Shown here: positions 1 to 8,750 of the stretch, in pieces | Position numbering within the stretch: the stretch's first letter is position 1 | Layout: every line of letters begins with the position of its first letter | DNA from: Kitasatospora acidiphila | GTDB lineage: Bacteria; Actinomycetota; Actinomycetes; Streptomycetales; Streptomycetaceae | Assembly: GCF_006636205.1 (NCBI RefSeq) | Contig: NZ_VIGB01000003.1 | Location: forward strand, 1,240,001 to 1,304,000 | Direction of reading: 5' to 3' | DNA length: 64,000 bases | The notes under the pieces: model-generated | What the model saw: the letters and a program-made list of their open reading frames with translations, nothing else | What the model was told of the DNA's origin: nothing | Database searches by the model: none | Position numbers and translations under genes: made by a program

Positions 1-831
1 AGGCTCAACCATCGACGGCGTGATGATCTGCGGCGCCTGGGACAAGATGCTGGTGTACCGGTCGGCCACTTCGCGCCGCCGCCCAATCCATCCGTCGAGG
101 TAGGGAAGCTTCACGGACAGCAGCGCGGCCTCAAACGGGTTGAGCTTGCTGTTGATGCCGAGCGCCGTGTGATGGAACGTCCCCTCGTTGCCGTAGCTTC
201 GAAGAGACCGAAGCCGGTTGGCCAGGCCAGCGTCGTTGGTGAGGATCGCGCCACCGTTGGAGAAGCTGGACAGGTGCTTCGACCAGTTGAAGCTGACGGC
301 TGCTGCAACGCCGAAGGAGCCGACGAGTTGGCCGTTGCTGGTCGCTCCGAGCGCCTGGGCAACGTCCTCGACGATCGCCAGCGAGTGCTCGCTGGCCAGT
401 TTCTGGAGTGCCGGCATGGCCACTGCTTCCCCGAACAAGTGGACCGGCACGATGGCGGCTGTACGCGGGGAGATGGCCGCGCGGACCGCGTCCAGGTCCA
501 TGGTCATCCGCCCAGGCGCCGTGTCCACGAACACCGGGATCAGGTCGGCCATGATGATGCTCGCGGCCGTGGCGTAGAACCCGAAGTCGCATGTGATGAC
601 TTCCGAGCCGGGCGGCAGGTTGAGCGCCCTCAGGGCCAAGACCAGGGCGTCGCTGCCCGACGCGACCGACACCACGGATTCGACCTGGCAGTAGTCGGCC
701 AGCTTCTGCTCGAACTTCTCCAGCTGGTGCGCGAACGCCGAATCGTCCTTCAGGTCGACACCGTGCAGTGCCTGCGCCAGCGCCTCCGAGAGGTCGGCGT
801 GCTGCCTGCTGTTCGAGTGGAACGGAATCAA
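1..831 (-). CDS. DegT/DnrJ/EryC1/StrS-type sugar aminotransferase (3' part missing)
   Basis: A PLP-dependent aminotransferase of the DegT/StrS family, which normally aminates a keto group on a nucleotide sugar or cyclitol. 277 codons are visible before the window edge; the usual length is about 370-400. The N-terminal VASGSDALVLALRAL stretch is the family's cofactor-binding region, and SFNWSKHLSS carries the expected Schiff-base lysine. The start is taken as TTG at 831 because AGGGAG lies 8 bases upstream and no ATG or GTG fits. It lies 48 bp downstream of the glycosyltransferase on the same strand, so cotranscription is likely. The substrate cannot be read from the sequence. Confidence 0.85.
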   Translation of the reverse strand, partial: MIPFHSNSRQHADLSEALAQALHGVDLKDDSAFAHQLEKFEQKLADYCQVESVVSVASGSDALVLALRALNLPPGSEVITCDFGFYATAASIIMADLIPVFVDTAPGRMTMDLDAVRAAISPRTAAIVPVHLFGEAVAMPALQKLASEHSLAIVEDVAQALGATSNGQLVGSFGVAAAVSFNWSKHLSSFSNGGAILTNDAGLANRLRSLRSYGNEGTFHHTALGINSKLNPFEAALLSVKLPYLDGWIGRRREVADRYTSILSQAPQIITPSMVEP

Positions 832-879
832 CTCGTCGCTCCCTTGAGTGCAGTTGTGCGGGAAGGTTGGGGAAGGCGG

Positions 880-1836
880 TTACTCGGGAAGCCGTTCGCC
901 GTGCTCGACAGCTGCCACCACCTGGCGCCGTAGCTCCTGGCAATGGGCAAGGTCCCGGGCGAGCTCGTGATCGGTGCGGACGCACTCCTCGGCGACGTGC
1001 AGGAACTGCTGCCAGGGGCGCTCGATGTCACTGCCGTACTCCCGCACGAGCGCTCGCCACGACTTCTCGTAGGCGGTGACCGACACCACCCACTCGTTGA
1101 GCGTCCTGCGCGGGGTGTGGCGGCACAGGAGCCGGCTGGTCGCGCGGATCTCCCGGCCGGCGGCGAGCGAGGTGGCCGACAGCGTCGGCCCGATCAGGGT
1201 TCCCATGGCCAGTGCTTGGTCCACTGCCTGTTCGAACACCTGCCGCCGGGCGAGAGTGCCACCCGCCCCACCCTGGATGTACGGCTTCTCGACGACGCCG
1301 ACCACTCGCGCGACTGCTTCGATGAAGCGCTGGGAACTCGGCGTCTCCCACACCTCGCAGTGCTCATGGATGACCAGGCCGCTGACGGCATCCAGCATCG
1401 GGTTGAGGGAGAGTGCCTTCGCGAGAACGCTCCAGTGCCCGAGGTCACACAGCAGCGCGTCAGCGTCCAGGAACCCGACAAGATCAGCGTGACAGCCGAG
1501 CCGGCTGGCGATTCCGAGCCCCGCCCGAACCGCTCGCACGTACCCCACGTCAGCGGGTATGACGGCCACCGCGAGGTCGGGGGTCAAGCTCGTCAGCTCT
1601 CGGACCAGAAGTCCAGGCTCCACAGCCGGCTCCCGGGACCCATTGAGGATCACGATGTGCAGGGTCGACGGGTGTGCCCCGTCGCCCCGGCTGGAACGAA
1701 GGCTGGACTCCACGGCAGCGCGGGGGTCATGCCCTGGCCCCACGGGCACGACGATCGGCAGAGTCTGCCCGTAGGCCCGTGAGTTCGGCTCGTACACCAT
1801 GGCAACGGGGCTCTCCGTAGCCTGGCTGCTCGTCAC
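880..1836 (-). CDS. GT2-like glycosyltransferase
   Basis: 318 aa, probably a cytoplasmic glycosyltransferase of GT-A fold. An N-terminal nucleotide-sugar binding region (residues about 20-120) is followed by GFLDADALL, a DxD-like metal/nucleotide-sugar motif, and IQGGAGGTLARR, typical of the GT2 acceptor side. The C-terminal 70 residues are helical and charged. The GTG start at 1836 overlaps the mutase stop by GTGA, so the two are translationally coupled; an ATG lies 12 codons further in. Context suggests transfer of a galactofuranose-like or amino sugar, but this is inference. Confidence 0.75.
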   Translation of the reverse strand: MTSSQATESPVAMVYEPNSRAYGQTLPIVVPVGPGHDPRAAVESSLRSSRGDGAHPSTLHIVILNGSREPAVEPGLLVRELTSLTPDLAVAVIPADVGYVRAVRAGLGIASRLGCHADLVGFLDADALLCDLGHWSVLAKALSLNPMLDAVSGLVIHEHCEVWETPSSQRFIEAVARVVGVVEKPYIQGGAGGTLARRQVFEQAVDQALAMGTLIGPTLSATSLAAGREIRATSRLLCRHTPRRTLNEWVVSVTAYEKSWRALVREYGSDIERPWQQFLHVAEECVRTDHELARDLAHCQELRRQVVAAVEHGERLPE

Positions 1837-2936
1837 GATGCCTCCAGAATCCGTCGGGCTGCGTCGAGCCCCTGACGGATGGCTTGGTCCATGTTGATGT
1901 AGCGGTACGTCGCGAGCCGGCCTGCGGGGATCAGGAGGTTGCGGGCGTCCTGTACGAGTAGGTGTTCGTAACTGCGCTGCAGCGCGCGATTGGCGCCAGC
2001 ACTGTCCGGAACGGGATAGTGCTTCGAAGGAGCGCCCGGGTACTCGCGCATCACGATCGTTCCCGGGAGGGAGTGCAGCCTCTCCAGCGCCCACTTCGTC
2101 TCGATACTGCGAGTCCACGGCACCGTGGCGTCCGGGTCGTTGACGACCATGGCCGGCTGCACGAGCTTGGCGTGCGGGACCAGCTCGCTCTTCAAGCGCA
2201 CACCGCGCCATTCGAGTGGGCCTAACCCGCAGCCGAAGAAGTCGTCCAAGGCTGAGGTCACGATGACCGGCTCTCCTGGAGCGCAGAGCTCTACGAGGTC
2301 TGTGTGCGTCACGGCCTGCCCGAGATGCAGCTCCGCCCGCTCAAGCAGGCCCTCCACCAACTCGGTGTATCCGCGATCCGGCCACCCCTGGTAGGGATCA
2401 CGGAAGACGTCGTGATGCCCGTCACCCCGCAGCTCAATCCGACCGTAAGCAGCTGATGCTGACAGGGTGTCGGGATCGCGGCCCCACTGCTTGCGGGTGT
2501 ACTCGCGAATCGCCAGACCGTACAGCGTCTCGCCCATGAGGGAGACGCAGTGCGTCTCGAAGTTCGTGCTGTCCGGGACCGGTGGACGGGCACTCAACTG
2601 GAACTCGATCTCCGGCCACTCTTCAAGCTGCGACAGTTCGGCGTGCTGGAGCGGCCAGCTGAGATGGTGGGAACGGATGCGCATGGCGACGCGGTGCCGG
2701 TAGGGGACGAAGGCCGCCAGCTTCGTGACCAGGTTCCAGACGTCTTCATCGGCGGTGTGGAAGATGTGAGCACCGTGCGGCTCATAAGGAATGCCGCGCA
2801 GCCACTCGTTTCGCACGTGCCCGCCAACGACGTCTGCCTGTTCGTGAACTCGCACCTTGAAGCCATGCTGGGTCAGTTCCCATGCCGCAGCCGATCCGGC
2901 GAGGCCGGCGCCAATGATCAGGCAAGTTTTGCGCAT
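1833..2936 (-). CDS. glf: UDP-galactopyranose mutase
   Basis: 367 aa flavoenzyme interconverting UDP-galactopyranose and UDP-galactofuranose. The N-terminus has the FAD Rossmann motif GAGLAGSAAAWEL and the second dinucleotide signature ADVVGGHVRNE. PYEPHGAHIFHT and REYTRKQWG are strongly mutase-like, and ATYRYINMDQAI near the C-terminus matches the end of the FAD domain. Length fits the bacterial family. It is the first gene of the three-gene minus-strand cassette; GGGGGTGAG precedes its ATG. A related flavin-dependent sugar mutase acting on a modified UDP-sugar cannot be excluded. Confidence 0.88.
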   Translation of the reverse strand: MRKTCLIIGAGLAGSAAAWELTQHGFKVRVHEQADVVGGHVRNEWLRGIPYEPHGAHIFHTADEDVWNLVTKLAAFVPYRHRVAMRIRSHHLSWPLQHAELSQLEEWPEIEFQLSARPPVPDSTNFETHCVSLMGETLYGLAIREYTRKQWGRDPDTLSASAAYGRIELRGDGHHDVFRDPYQGWPDRGYTELVEGLLERAELHLGQAVTHTDLVELCAPGEPVIVTSALDDFFGCGLGPLEWRGVRLKSELVPHAKLVQPAMVVNDPDATVPWTRSIETKWALERLHSLPGTIVMREYPGAPSKHYPVPDSAGANRALQRSYEHLLVQDARNLLIPAGRLATYRYINMDQAIRQGLDAARRILEAS

Positions 2937-3447
2937 TGCTCACCCCCACCTCTATATGGACACTGCTCATCGGGCGAGCACGCGAGACCGCGGTGGCGGC
3001 TCACGGGTTGGTGTGTCCAGTGCGATCGCGGGCCTGGCAGGTCGGTGCACTGGTGAGCGCGCGTCCTGCCGTTTCGCTCCGCGTGGTCTTGGATGCTGGC
3101 AGGTAGGAGCGGGACGGCACGACCCCACACTGGGACGCTACGGAGACGTCTGGGGACGCTCTGTAGTCACTCGCGTGAGTATCAAGCCCCTGGGTGTGTG
3201 CCCCGAGCTCTGCCCTGCGGTGCTCCACGGTCCCCGTTGCGGGGTACTCAGCGCCATATCACGGAGGACTCACCCTTGGGGTGAACGGATCAGCGGGTGA
3301 TCGAGGGCTGTCATCTGCCGCTCAGGCCTTGCGTCCAGCCGGGCACTGCCGTATCGACGCGCCGCAGTGAAGATCAGATTCCTTTGGCAACCGCCGAGCG
3401 TGGCTACGGGGGTGGCACCAAGGCCCTGGATTCGGCAGGATCTCGGC
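2937..3447. other. Divergent intergenic region
   Basis: About 510 bases between the divergently transcribed mutase and epimerase genes. Open frames here lack a ribosome binding site and recognisable residues. The region presumably holds promoters for both directions, but no clear -35/-10 pair was assigned. Confidence 0.5.
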
Positions 3448-4482
3448 ATGAGGATTCTGGTGATTGGTGGGACATGGTTCCTAGGTCGGGCGGTAGTTGA
3501 AGACGCACTCCGTCAGGGTTGGGCAGTCACTACGTTCAATCGTGGCCGATCGGGCTCGGATGTGCCTGGCGTGGAGCCGATTCATGGTGATCGAACCGAT
3601 GGAGACGATCTGGCGCGTCTGGCAAGCCATGGGCCGTGGGACGCGGTCATCGACACCTCGGCCGGCGAACTGCCACCACGGGCAGTTCTGGCGGGCGCAC
3701 GAGCCTTGGAACCCGTGACTTGCCAGTACGTCTACATCTCCACAGCCTCGGTCTACGCGGGATGGCCCGACGAGCCGCTTCGCGTCGGTGATGCGGTGCT
3801 TGACGGCCCACCGGACGCGGACGAGGACTACGGGCGCAACCCGGCCGGTTGGCTAGGACCCAACCTTCACTACGGGCGGCAAAAGGCCGGCGCCGAGCGC
3901 GCAGTGGTCACCGTCTTCGGCCCGGAGCGGTCCTGGATTCTGCGTCCCGGTGTGATTCTTGGACCGGGGGAGTACGTCGGCCGGCTGCCTTGGTGGTTGC
4001 GTCGGGCCGTACGCGGTGGACGGATCCTGGCACCCGGAGATCCGCGAAAGGCCATCCAACCAGTCGACGTTCGTGACGTAGCACGGTTCGCGCTTGGCGT
4101 CGCCCAGCGAACCGGCGGTGGGGTGCACAACGTCACGGCACCGATCGGCCGCGAGACGATGTCAGACCTTCTGCAACTCTGCCTCGACACCACAGGAAGT
4201 GATGGGCAGCTTGAGTGGGTCCCCGATGCTGTGCTGCTGGAGAGCGGCGTGACCCAATGGACCGAACTCCCGCTGTGGCGCACGCACGAAGGGGTCTGGC
4301 TCATCGACGCATCGACGGCCTATGAGGTCGGGCTGACATGTCGACCGCTGGCGCAGACCGTCGCCGACACTTGGGCGTGGCTGCAGTCCGGAGGTCTTCC
4401 GGTTCCGCACCCAAGGGCCGCAGCGCACGGCATTGCCCCTGAGAAGGAGGCGGCGATTCTCGCAACGGCAGCCCGGAAATGA
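3448..4482 (+). CDS. NAD-dependent epimerase/dehydratase (extended SDR)
   Basis: 344 aa extended short-chain dehydrogenase/reductase acting on a nucleotide sugar or similar substrate. The N-terminus MRILVIGGTWFLGRAV is the NAD(P)-binding GGTxFLG motif. STASVY supplies the serine/threonine region and YGRQK the YxxxK catalytic pair. The longer frame beginning at 3367 was rejected: the ATG at 3448 starts the Rossmann fold directly and has GGCAGGA upstream. It stands alone, divergent from the mutase and convergent with the regulator. Its exact reaction is not readable. Confidence 0.82.
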   Translation: MRILVIGGTWFLGRAVVEDALRQGWAVTTFNRGRSGSDVPGVEPIHGDRTDGDDLARLASHGPWDAVIDTSAGELPPRAVLAGARALEPVTCQYVYISTASVYAGWPDEPLRVGDAVLDGPPDADEDYGRNPAGWLGPNLHYGRQKAGAERAVVTVFGPERSWILRPGVILGPGEYVGRLPWWLRRAVRGGRILAPGDPRKAIQPVDVRDVARFALGVAQRTGGGVHNVTAPIGRETMSDLLQLCLDTTGSDGQLEWVPDAVLLESGVTQWTELPLWRTHEGVWLIDASTAYEVGLTCRPLAQTVADTWAWLQSGGLPVPHPRAAAHGIAPEKEAAILATAARK

Positions 4483-4485
4483 GTT

Positions 4486-4520
4486 GGTGCGCGCGTCGAG
4501 CTTGGCTGGACGCGCGCACC
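4486..4520. terminator. Bidirectional hairpin between convergent genes
   Basis: A perfect 12-bp inverted repeat (arms GGTGCGCGCGTC and its complement) with an 11-base loop. It lies 4 bases after the epimerase stop and 15 bases from the end of the convergent regulator gene. There is no clear U-tract, as is common in actinomycetes. Confidence 0.75.
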
Positions 4521-4534
4521 GGCCCGATTGGGCG

Positions 4535-5869
4535 TCAGTTCCCGAGCGCGAGACGAGTTGCACCAGTGCCGAGTTGCCTCGGTGCTGATGCCCTGACGTA
4601 CTCCTCGAGGTCCTCGCCAAGCGAGATCGCCACCGCCGACGTGCGGATGGGGTCTTCCGTAAGCAAGCCGCGAACACGGCGGATCCGCTCCACCAGGCCC
4701 GCGATCCGCCGGTCAGGTGGTAGCGCCGCAATGGGCTTCAGCATCTCGACCGCGCCGTCCAGATCGCCCGTGAGGAGCAGGGCCGCGGCGCAGTCCGCGC
4801 GGGCCTCGGCTTCGATCCGGGGTGTCCGCTTGGACGCTGGTAGCGCGGACTGCAGAGTCAGGACCCTGGTGGTGTGTTCCTGAGCTCCAGCGCCGTCGCT
4901 CAGCAGAAGGAACGTCGTGCCGTACGAACGGGCCAGGCGAGCAGCATCGTGATGGAACTCGCCGCCGATGCCGTCATGGAGGTCGTCGACGCCCTCCCAG
5001 TCATCGTTCAGGAAGGCCTGGACAGCTCGTTGCGCCCGAGCGGCGTCGCCGAGGTGGCCATAGGCACGAGCCTCGATTGAGCCGAGCCGCGCACGGGCAG
5101 CAGCTCCGATGCCCGGGTGCAGCTTGGCCTGCCGGACAAGTTGGACAGCCTCCGCGGGACGACCGTCCCAGTAGGCAAGAACAGCCAGCGTTCCACCGGC
5201 AAAGGCTTGCAGCGGGCCGAACCGTGCTGCTTCTCCGTAGATTGCTGCCGAGCGGGCCAGCCTGGTTGCGGAACCCAGTGACCCGAGATCGAACGCTGAC
5301 ATGGCGAGCAGCGCAGCAGCCTGGCCGGCGATGATTAGTAGGTCCTGCCGTTGCGCCGGAATCTGGGTGCGGTCCAGCAGATCCGCCACGTTCGCGCGCA
5401 GCATCTTGCCTTCGCGGAAGACGTCGAATGGTGGCCTTCGATCATAGGTACGGGCGAGATGAACGAGGTCGTCACGGAGCTGCTCTAGCGACATTCCGGG
5501 AAGGGACTGGGAGGCCAGGGCGAACGCGTGGTCGGATGCGTCACGTGCGGTCATCGCGATGTCGCTTTCGAGGTTGTACTGGGGCTGCTCGTTGGAGGCG
5601 AGGCTGGGCGCCGGTGCTAACAGCGAGGCCGCTGTCCTATGGAACATGTGCTCCAGCACCTGGGCAGACCTGCCGGCTGTCCGGCCCACCCGACCTGCCG
5701 TCCAACGTCGGAACGTCGGTTCGGAGACGGTCAGGTTGTTGAAGTGCCGGTCGCCGAGGCGCTTCGCCAAATCGGTGGCGGCTGCGGCAAACGCTCGCTC
5801 GAAGTCCTTGTAGCTCCAGTGGCGTTGCTCGGCAACCAGAACCCAGAGCAGGGTCTTCGTGTTCGTCAC
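4535..5869 (-). CDS. TPR-containing regulator of Streptomyces type
   Basis: 444 aa. The N-terminal 70 residues contain a short region that looks like a divergent helix-turn-helix (VSEPTFRRWTAGR). The remaining 350 residues are alanine-rich alternating helices with TPR character (AFAGGTLAVLAYWDGRPAEA, RAYGHLGDAARAQRA). This layout is common in actinomycete regulators that sense a ligand or peptide. The GTG start at 5869 is chosen because GGAAGGGG lies 7 bases upstream; an upstream extension of 10 codons lacks support. No DNA target is visible. It could regulate the neighbouring sugar genes. Confidence 0.65.
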   Translation of the reverse strand: MTNTKTLLWVLVAEQRHWSYKDFERAFAAAATDLAKRLGDRHFNNLTVSEPTFRRWTAGRVGRTAGRSAQVLEHMFHRTAASLLAPAPSLASNEQPQYNLESDIAMTARDASDHAFALASQSLPGMSLEQLRDDLVHLARTYDRRPPFDVFREGKMLRANVADLLDRTQIPAQRQDLLIIAGQAAALLAMSAFDLGSLGSATRLARSAAIYGEAARFGPLQAFAGGTLAVLAYWDGRPAEAVQLVRQAKLHPGIGAAARARLGSIEARAYGHLGDAARAQRAVQAFLNDDWEGVDDLHDGIGGEFHHDAARLARSYGTTFLLLSDGAGAQEHTTRVLTLQSALPASKRTPRIEAEARADCAAALLLTGDLDGAVEMLKPIAALPPDRRIAGLVERIRRVRGLLTEDPIRTSAVAISLGEDLEEYVRASAPRQLGTGATRLALGN

Positions 5870-6358
5870 GCGGTAACCCCTTCCGGTCGTCCTCGGCACT
5901 CGAGGCAGCCCTGTGCAAAGTCGTACGAGCCGATATCCACTGATACAGCCTCAGGTCGCTATGCGCAGCGGTTATCGCTCAGATGACACGTCGGTGATAC
6001 CCAATGGCTTCGATCGCGCTCAGTTGATCGCGGGGCGAGGTGGTGGCGATACGGCACCTTGACGGACAGTGAGTCCCCGGTCAGGTTCGAGTGTTGCGTC
6101 CCAGGACGTCCTTGCACCGTCCGGCTATGCGGTACCACCGTCCGTGCTTCAACGGCCACTATCAGCCAAACGAGCAGGCGAGCTGAACCTCCCCGTCGAG
6201 CACACGATCGCACTGTCCACCGTGTGACCTACGGCGCGTCGGCACGCGCACCGCCACCCGTTGACCGCCTGCTCGCCGTGACATCCCCTGCGCGGCGAGC
6301 AGGCACCAGCAGCTCCACCCGTTTCGTCCGGACCATGCAGATGAGCGCCGAGGAACCC
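5870..6358. other. Divergent intergenic region
   Basis: About 490 bases between the regulator and the DUF574 gene. A plus-strand frame is open through most of it, but its composition is not coding-like and it has no ribosome binding site before 6359. A minus-strand 84-codon frame was judged spurious. Promoters for both neighbours are presumably here. Confidence 0.45.
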
Positions 6359-7261
6359 ATGACCGTGCTGAAGACAGAGCGAGCGGTAGTCGCTGAGGCG
6401 ACGGTCTCGGTGGCTTCCACCGAACCTGACGGGCGGTCCGATCCACTGAGGGGTTGGCAGTCGATCGGCCGAGCCGGGGGGAACGGCAAGCCGTCGCGGG
6501 CGCGTCTGGACGACCTGCTCCTTGGCGGGAAGGACCATCAGGTGATCGACCGGACGGTGGCGGCTGAGCTGAAGAAGGTTGCCCCTGCGATTCGGCGATC
6601 GGTTCGGGCCCGGCGGGATTTCATCGAGCGTGCTGTGCAGTTCCTGGCCAGGGCGCACCAGGTGCGTGATGTGCTGGTGCTCGGTGCCGGCTTGCCTACA
6701 GGTCCTGCCTTGCACGGTCTGGCCCAGGCGTTCCAGCCCAGTGTCCGAGCCGTGTACGTGGACGACGACCCGATGGTGCTGACCCACCTGCGGGCCCGGC
6801 TCAGCTGTCCTCCGCCCGGGCGGATTGCGGTGGTACCTGGTCACCTGGGACAGCCGAAGGAGTTGTTGGCTGCTTCGCCGGTGCAGGCGTTGCTGGAGCC
6901 GGGGCGGCCGGTGGCTCTGGTCGTGGAGTCGGCGCTCGAATTCATGCCTGACGAGCAGGACCCGCACGGCTGCCTGGCGGCCGTGCTCGAGGTACTGCCT
7001 GCCGGCTCCTGGGTGGTGCTGGCGCACGCGACTGCGGACTTCACCCCGAAGGCGTGGGAGAAGGTCGCAGCGGTCTTCGCCCGGCACCGGTTGCCGATCC
7101 ATCCACGGTCGGTGGAGGAGGTGGCCGGGTTCTTGGAGGGGCTGATGCTGTCGGCGCCGGGGCTGACCACCGTGAACCGGTGGCCTCGCCTGGTGGATCA
7201 GCTCACTCCGGCTGAGGTGTCCCGGTACGGGGCCGTGGGTCGAACTCTGGGGGCTCGGTGA
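6359..7261 (+). CDS. SAM-dependent methyltransferase, DUF574/Methyltransf_19 type
   Basis: 300 aa. Family features are ARLDDLLLGGKDHQVIDR, then a SAM-binding core with VLVLGAGLPTGPALHG, the acidic strand end VYVDDDPMVLTHLRA, and an ESALEFMPD segment. Members are numerous in Streptomyces; few substrates are known. The ATG at 6359 follows GAGGA by 5 bases, so the 100-codon upstream extension is not used. Its stop overlaps the next start (TGATG), and the third gene overlaps the second, so the three form one operon. Confidence 0.82.
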   Translation: MTVLKTERAVVAEATVSVASTEPDGRSDPLRGWQSIGRAGGNGKPSRARLDDLLLGGKDHQVIDRTVAAELKKVAPAIRRSVRARRDFIERAVQFLARAHQVRDVLVLGAGLPTGPALHGLAQAFQPSVRAVYVDDDPMVLTHLRARLSCPPPGRIAVVPGHLGQPKELLAASPVQALLEPGRPVALVVESALEFMPDEQDPHGCLAAVLEVLPAGSWVVLAHATADFTPKAWEKVAAVFARHRLPIHPRSVEEVAGFLEGLMLSAPGLTTVNRWPRLVDQLTPAEVSRYGAVGRTLGAR

Positions 7262-7668
7262 TGGCTTCGGTGACACCGGCGGTGGCCGGGACGATCGTCT
7301 GCTCTCTGGTCGCGCTGCTGGTGGCAGTCGTGTCCCAGCGCTCCGCCGCGACGGCCCGGCGTCGGGCCGCCGCGGCGGAACGGCAGCTGGCCATAGTCAG
7401 GAAGCAGGACAGCGACCTCCTAGCCGAGGTGGCGGTGCAGTTGGCGGTGCTGTCCGATGAGCCGAACTCCCTGGCCTACGTGGTCGGGGAGGTCGTGTCG
7501 AGTATGCGGGCAGAGCGCCGGCAAGTGGACGAGGCGATCAGCCGGCTGGTGACGCTGGTGTGCTCCGCGACTCGAGGGCCGGCTTCGGCGTGGTGCCCTC
7601 GCTGCACCGGGGCGCGAACGGACGGCAGGTCGGTTGGCGGTCGGCGCGGTGAAGGGGGGCGGCGATGA
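7261..7668 (+). CDS. Small membrane-anchored protein
   Basis: 135 aa. An N-terminal membrane segment (AGTIVCSLVALLVAVVSQ, about residues 9-26) is followed by an arginine-rich helix likely to form a coiled coil, then a basic low-complexity tail. No enzymatic motif is seen. It overlaps the methyltransferase stop (TGATG) and its own stop overlaps the next gene by 4 bases, so it is almost certainly cotranslated with its neighbours. Function unknown. Confidence 0.6.
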   Translation: MASVTPAVAGTIVCSLVALLVAVVSQRSAATARRRAAAAERQLAIVRKQDSDLLAEVAVQLAVLSDEPNSLAYVVGEVVSSMRAERRQVDEAISRLVTLVCSATRGPASAWCPRCTGARTDGRSVGGRRGEGGRR

Positions 7669-8663
7669 GCGGCAGCTCACCGTCGGACCGGGTGGTCTTT
7701 CACCCGGCTGGCCTGGACGACGCGTTGAGGGCGGTGGTGGAGGAGGTAGGGGCGGGCCGGTGGATGGCGATGCGTGACCTGCTGGCTGCCTCGCGCTCCT
7801 TGCCCGGAGTACGGACCGCCCGCTCCCAGGTGCTCGGGGCTGTGGCCGCCGGGTCGACGGTGGTGGAGGAGTGGCGCCGTGAGGAGCCCAACAGTGCGGA
7901 TGCGGCGGCCATGAGCGCTCGAGTGGCGGTCGAGCGGGCGCTGCGAGCCGGCCGGGAGCACCCTGGTTGGGCGGGGGTGCTGGCGGGCCGGGCCCGTGAG
8001 GCCTGCTGGTCGGCAGTGAACACTGCACCGGCCGACCCGGTCCCATGGGTGTGCCTGCTCGCACTTGCCCAGCTGGACACGACCGAAGCGGTGCCCGACC
8101 ACCGGGTGGCGGCGCCGTGGGGCGGGAGTTTCCTGCCGACCGGTCCGTGGGGTCTCCTGCACGAGGCGATGCTGCGGGACCCGGTGGGACGCGAGGCCCA
8201 TGTGAGGATGCTGCAGTTCTGGCTGTCGCGGCCCACCGGCCAGTTCTCGGCGGTGTGGAACTTCGTCTTCTTCATGGAGGGCCTGGCACCGGCCGGGTCG
8301 CCACGCCTGGTGCTGCCACTGCTGGCGCACGCGGAGACCTACTGGGCGCTGCGCAAGAGCGGCCGGGCGCGAGACGCGGACCACCGGCAATGGCAGGTCT
8401 CGGAGTCGGTGGGCCGGCGCACGGAGCGGGCCTGGAGCGAGTGGTTCCGGCAGCCGTTTCAGGAGCCGCCCACCGCGGTGGACCTGAACCTGTTGGCCCA
8501 CGCGCTGTGGGCCGGGCGTCGCCGCGCCGATGCGGCGCAGGTGTTCGAGGTGATCGGGCCGCACGCCAGCCGCATCCCGTGGGCCTACGTGGCTGACCGA
8601 CCCGGCGGCCCGGAGCAGGCATTCCTCGAAGCGCGCGATCAGTGCCTGTACCTGAGGCACTGA
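7665..8663 (+). CDS. Hypothetical protein, helical-repeat-like
   Basis: 332 aa soluble protein without signal peptide or membrane segment. It is rich in alanine, tryptophan and arginine, with repeated helical stretches (ARVAVERALRAGREHPGWAG; LNLLAHALWAGRRRADAAQ) that suggest a TPR-like or alpha-solenoid scaffold. No family is recognised. Its ATG overlaps the preceding gene by 4 bases. It ends the three-gene unit; a short CAAGC-TTCG-GCTTG hairpin followed by a T-rich stretch lies about 30 bases downstream. Confidence 0.6.
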   Translation: MSGSSPSDRVVFHPAGLDDALRAVVEEVGAGRWMAMRDLLAASRSLPGVRTARSQVLGAVAAGSTVVEEWRREEPNSADAAAMSARVAVERALRAGREHPGWAGVLAGRAREACWSAVNTAPADPVPWVCLLALAQLDTTEAVPDHRVAAPWGGSFLPTGPWGLLHEAMLRDPVGREAHVRMLQFWLSRPTGQFSAVWNFVFFMEGLAPAGSPRLVLPLLAHAETYWALRKSGRARDADHRQWQVSESVGRRTERAWSEWFRQPFQEPPTAVDLNLLAHALWAGRRRADAAQVFEVIGPHASRIPWAYVADRPGGPEQAFLEARDQCLYLRH

Positions 8664-8750
8664 AGAACCACCGTGCTCACGGCCGACTGCCCAAGCTTCG
8701 GCTTGATGTTTTCAACTTTCCTATTTCATTGCTGATTTGGAGGTTGCACA

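Noticed and set aside
131..985. 284-codon minus-strand frame at the left end
   Set aside because: It is a shadow of the aminotransferase and glycosyltransferase; the in-frame aminotransferase sequence has clear PLP motifs.
6070..6095. GGTTCGAGT resembling a tRNA T-arm
   Set aside because: No acceptor, D or anticodon stems could be paired around it.
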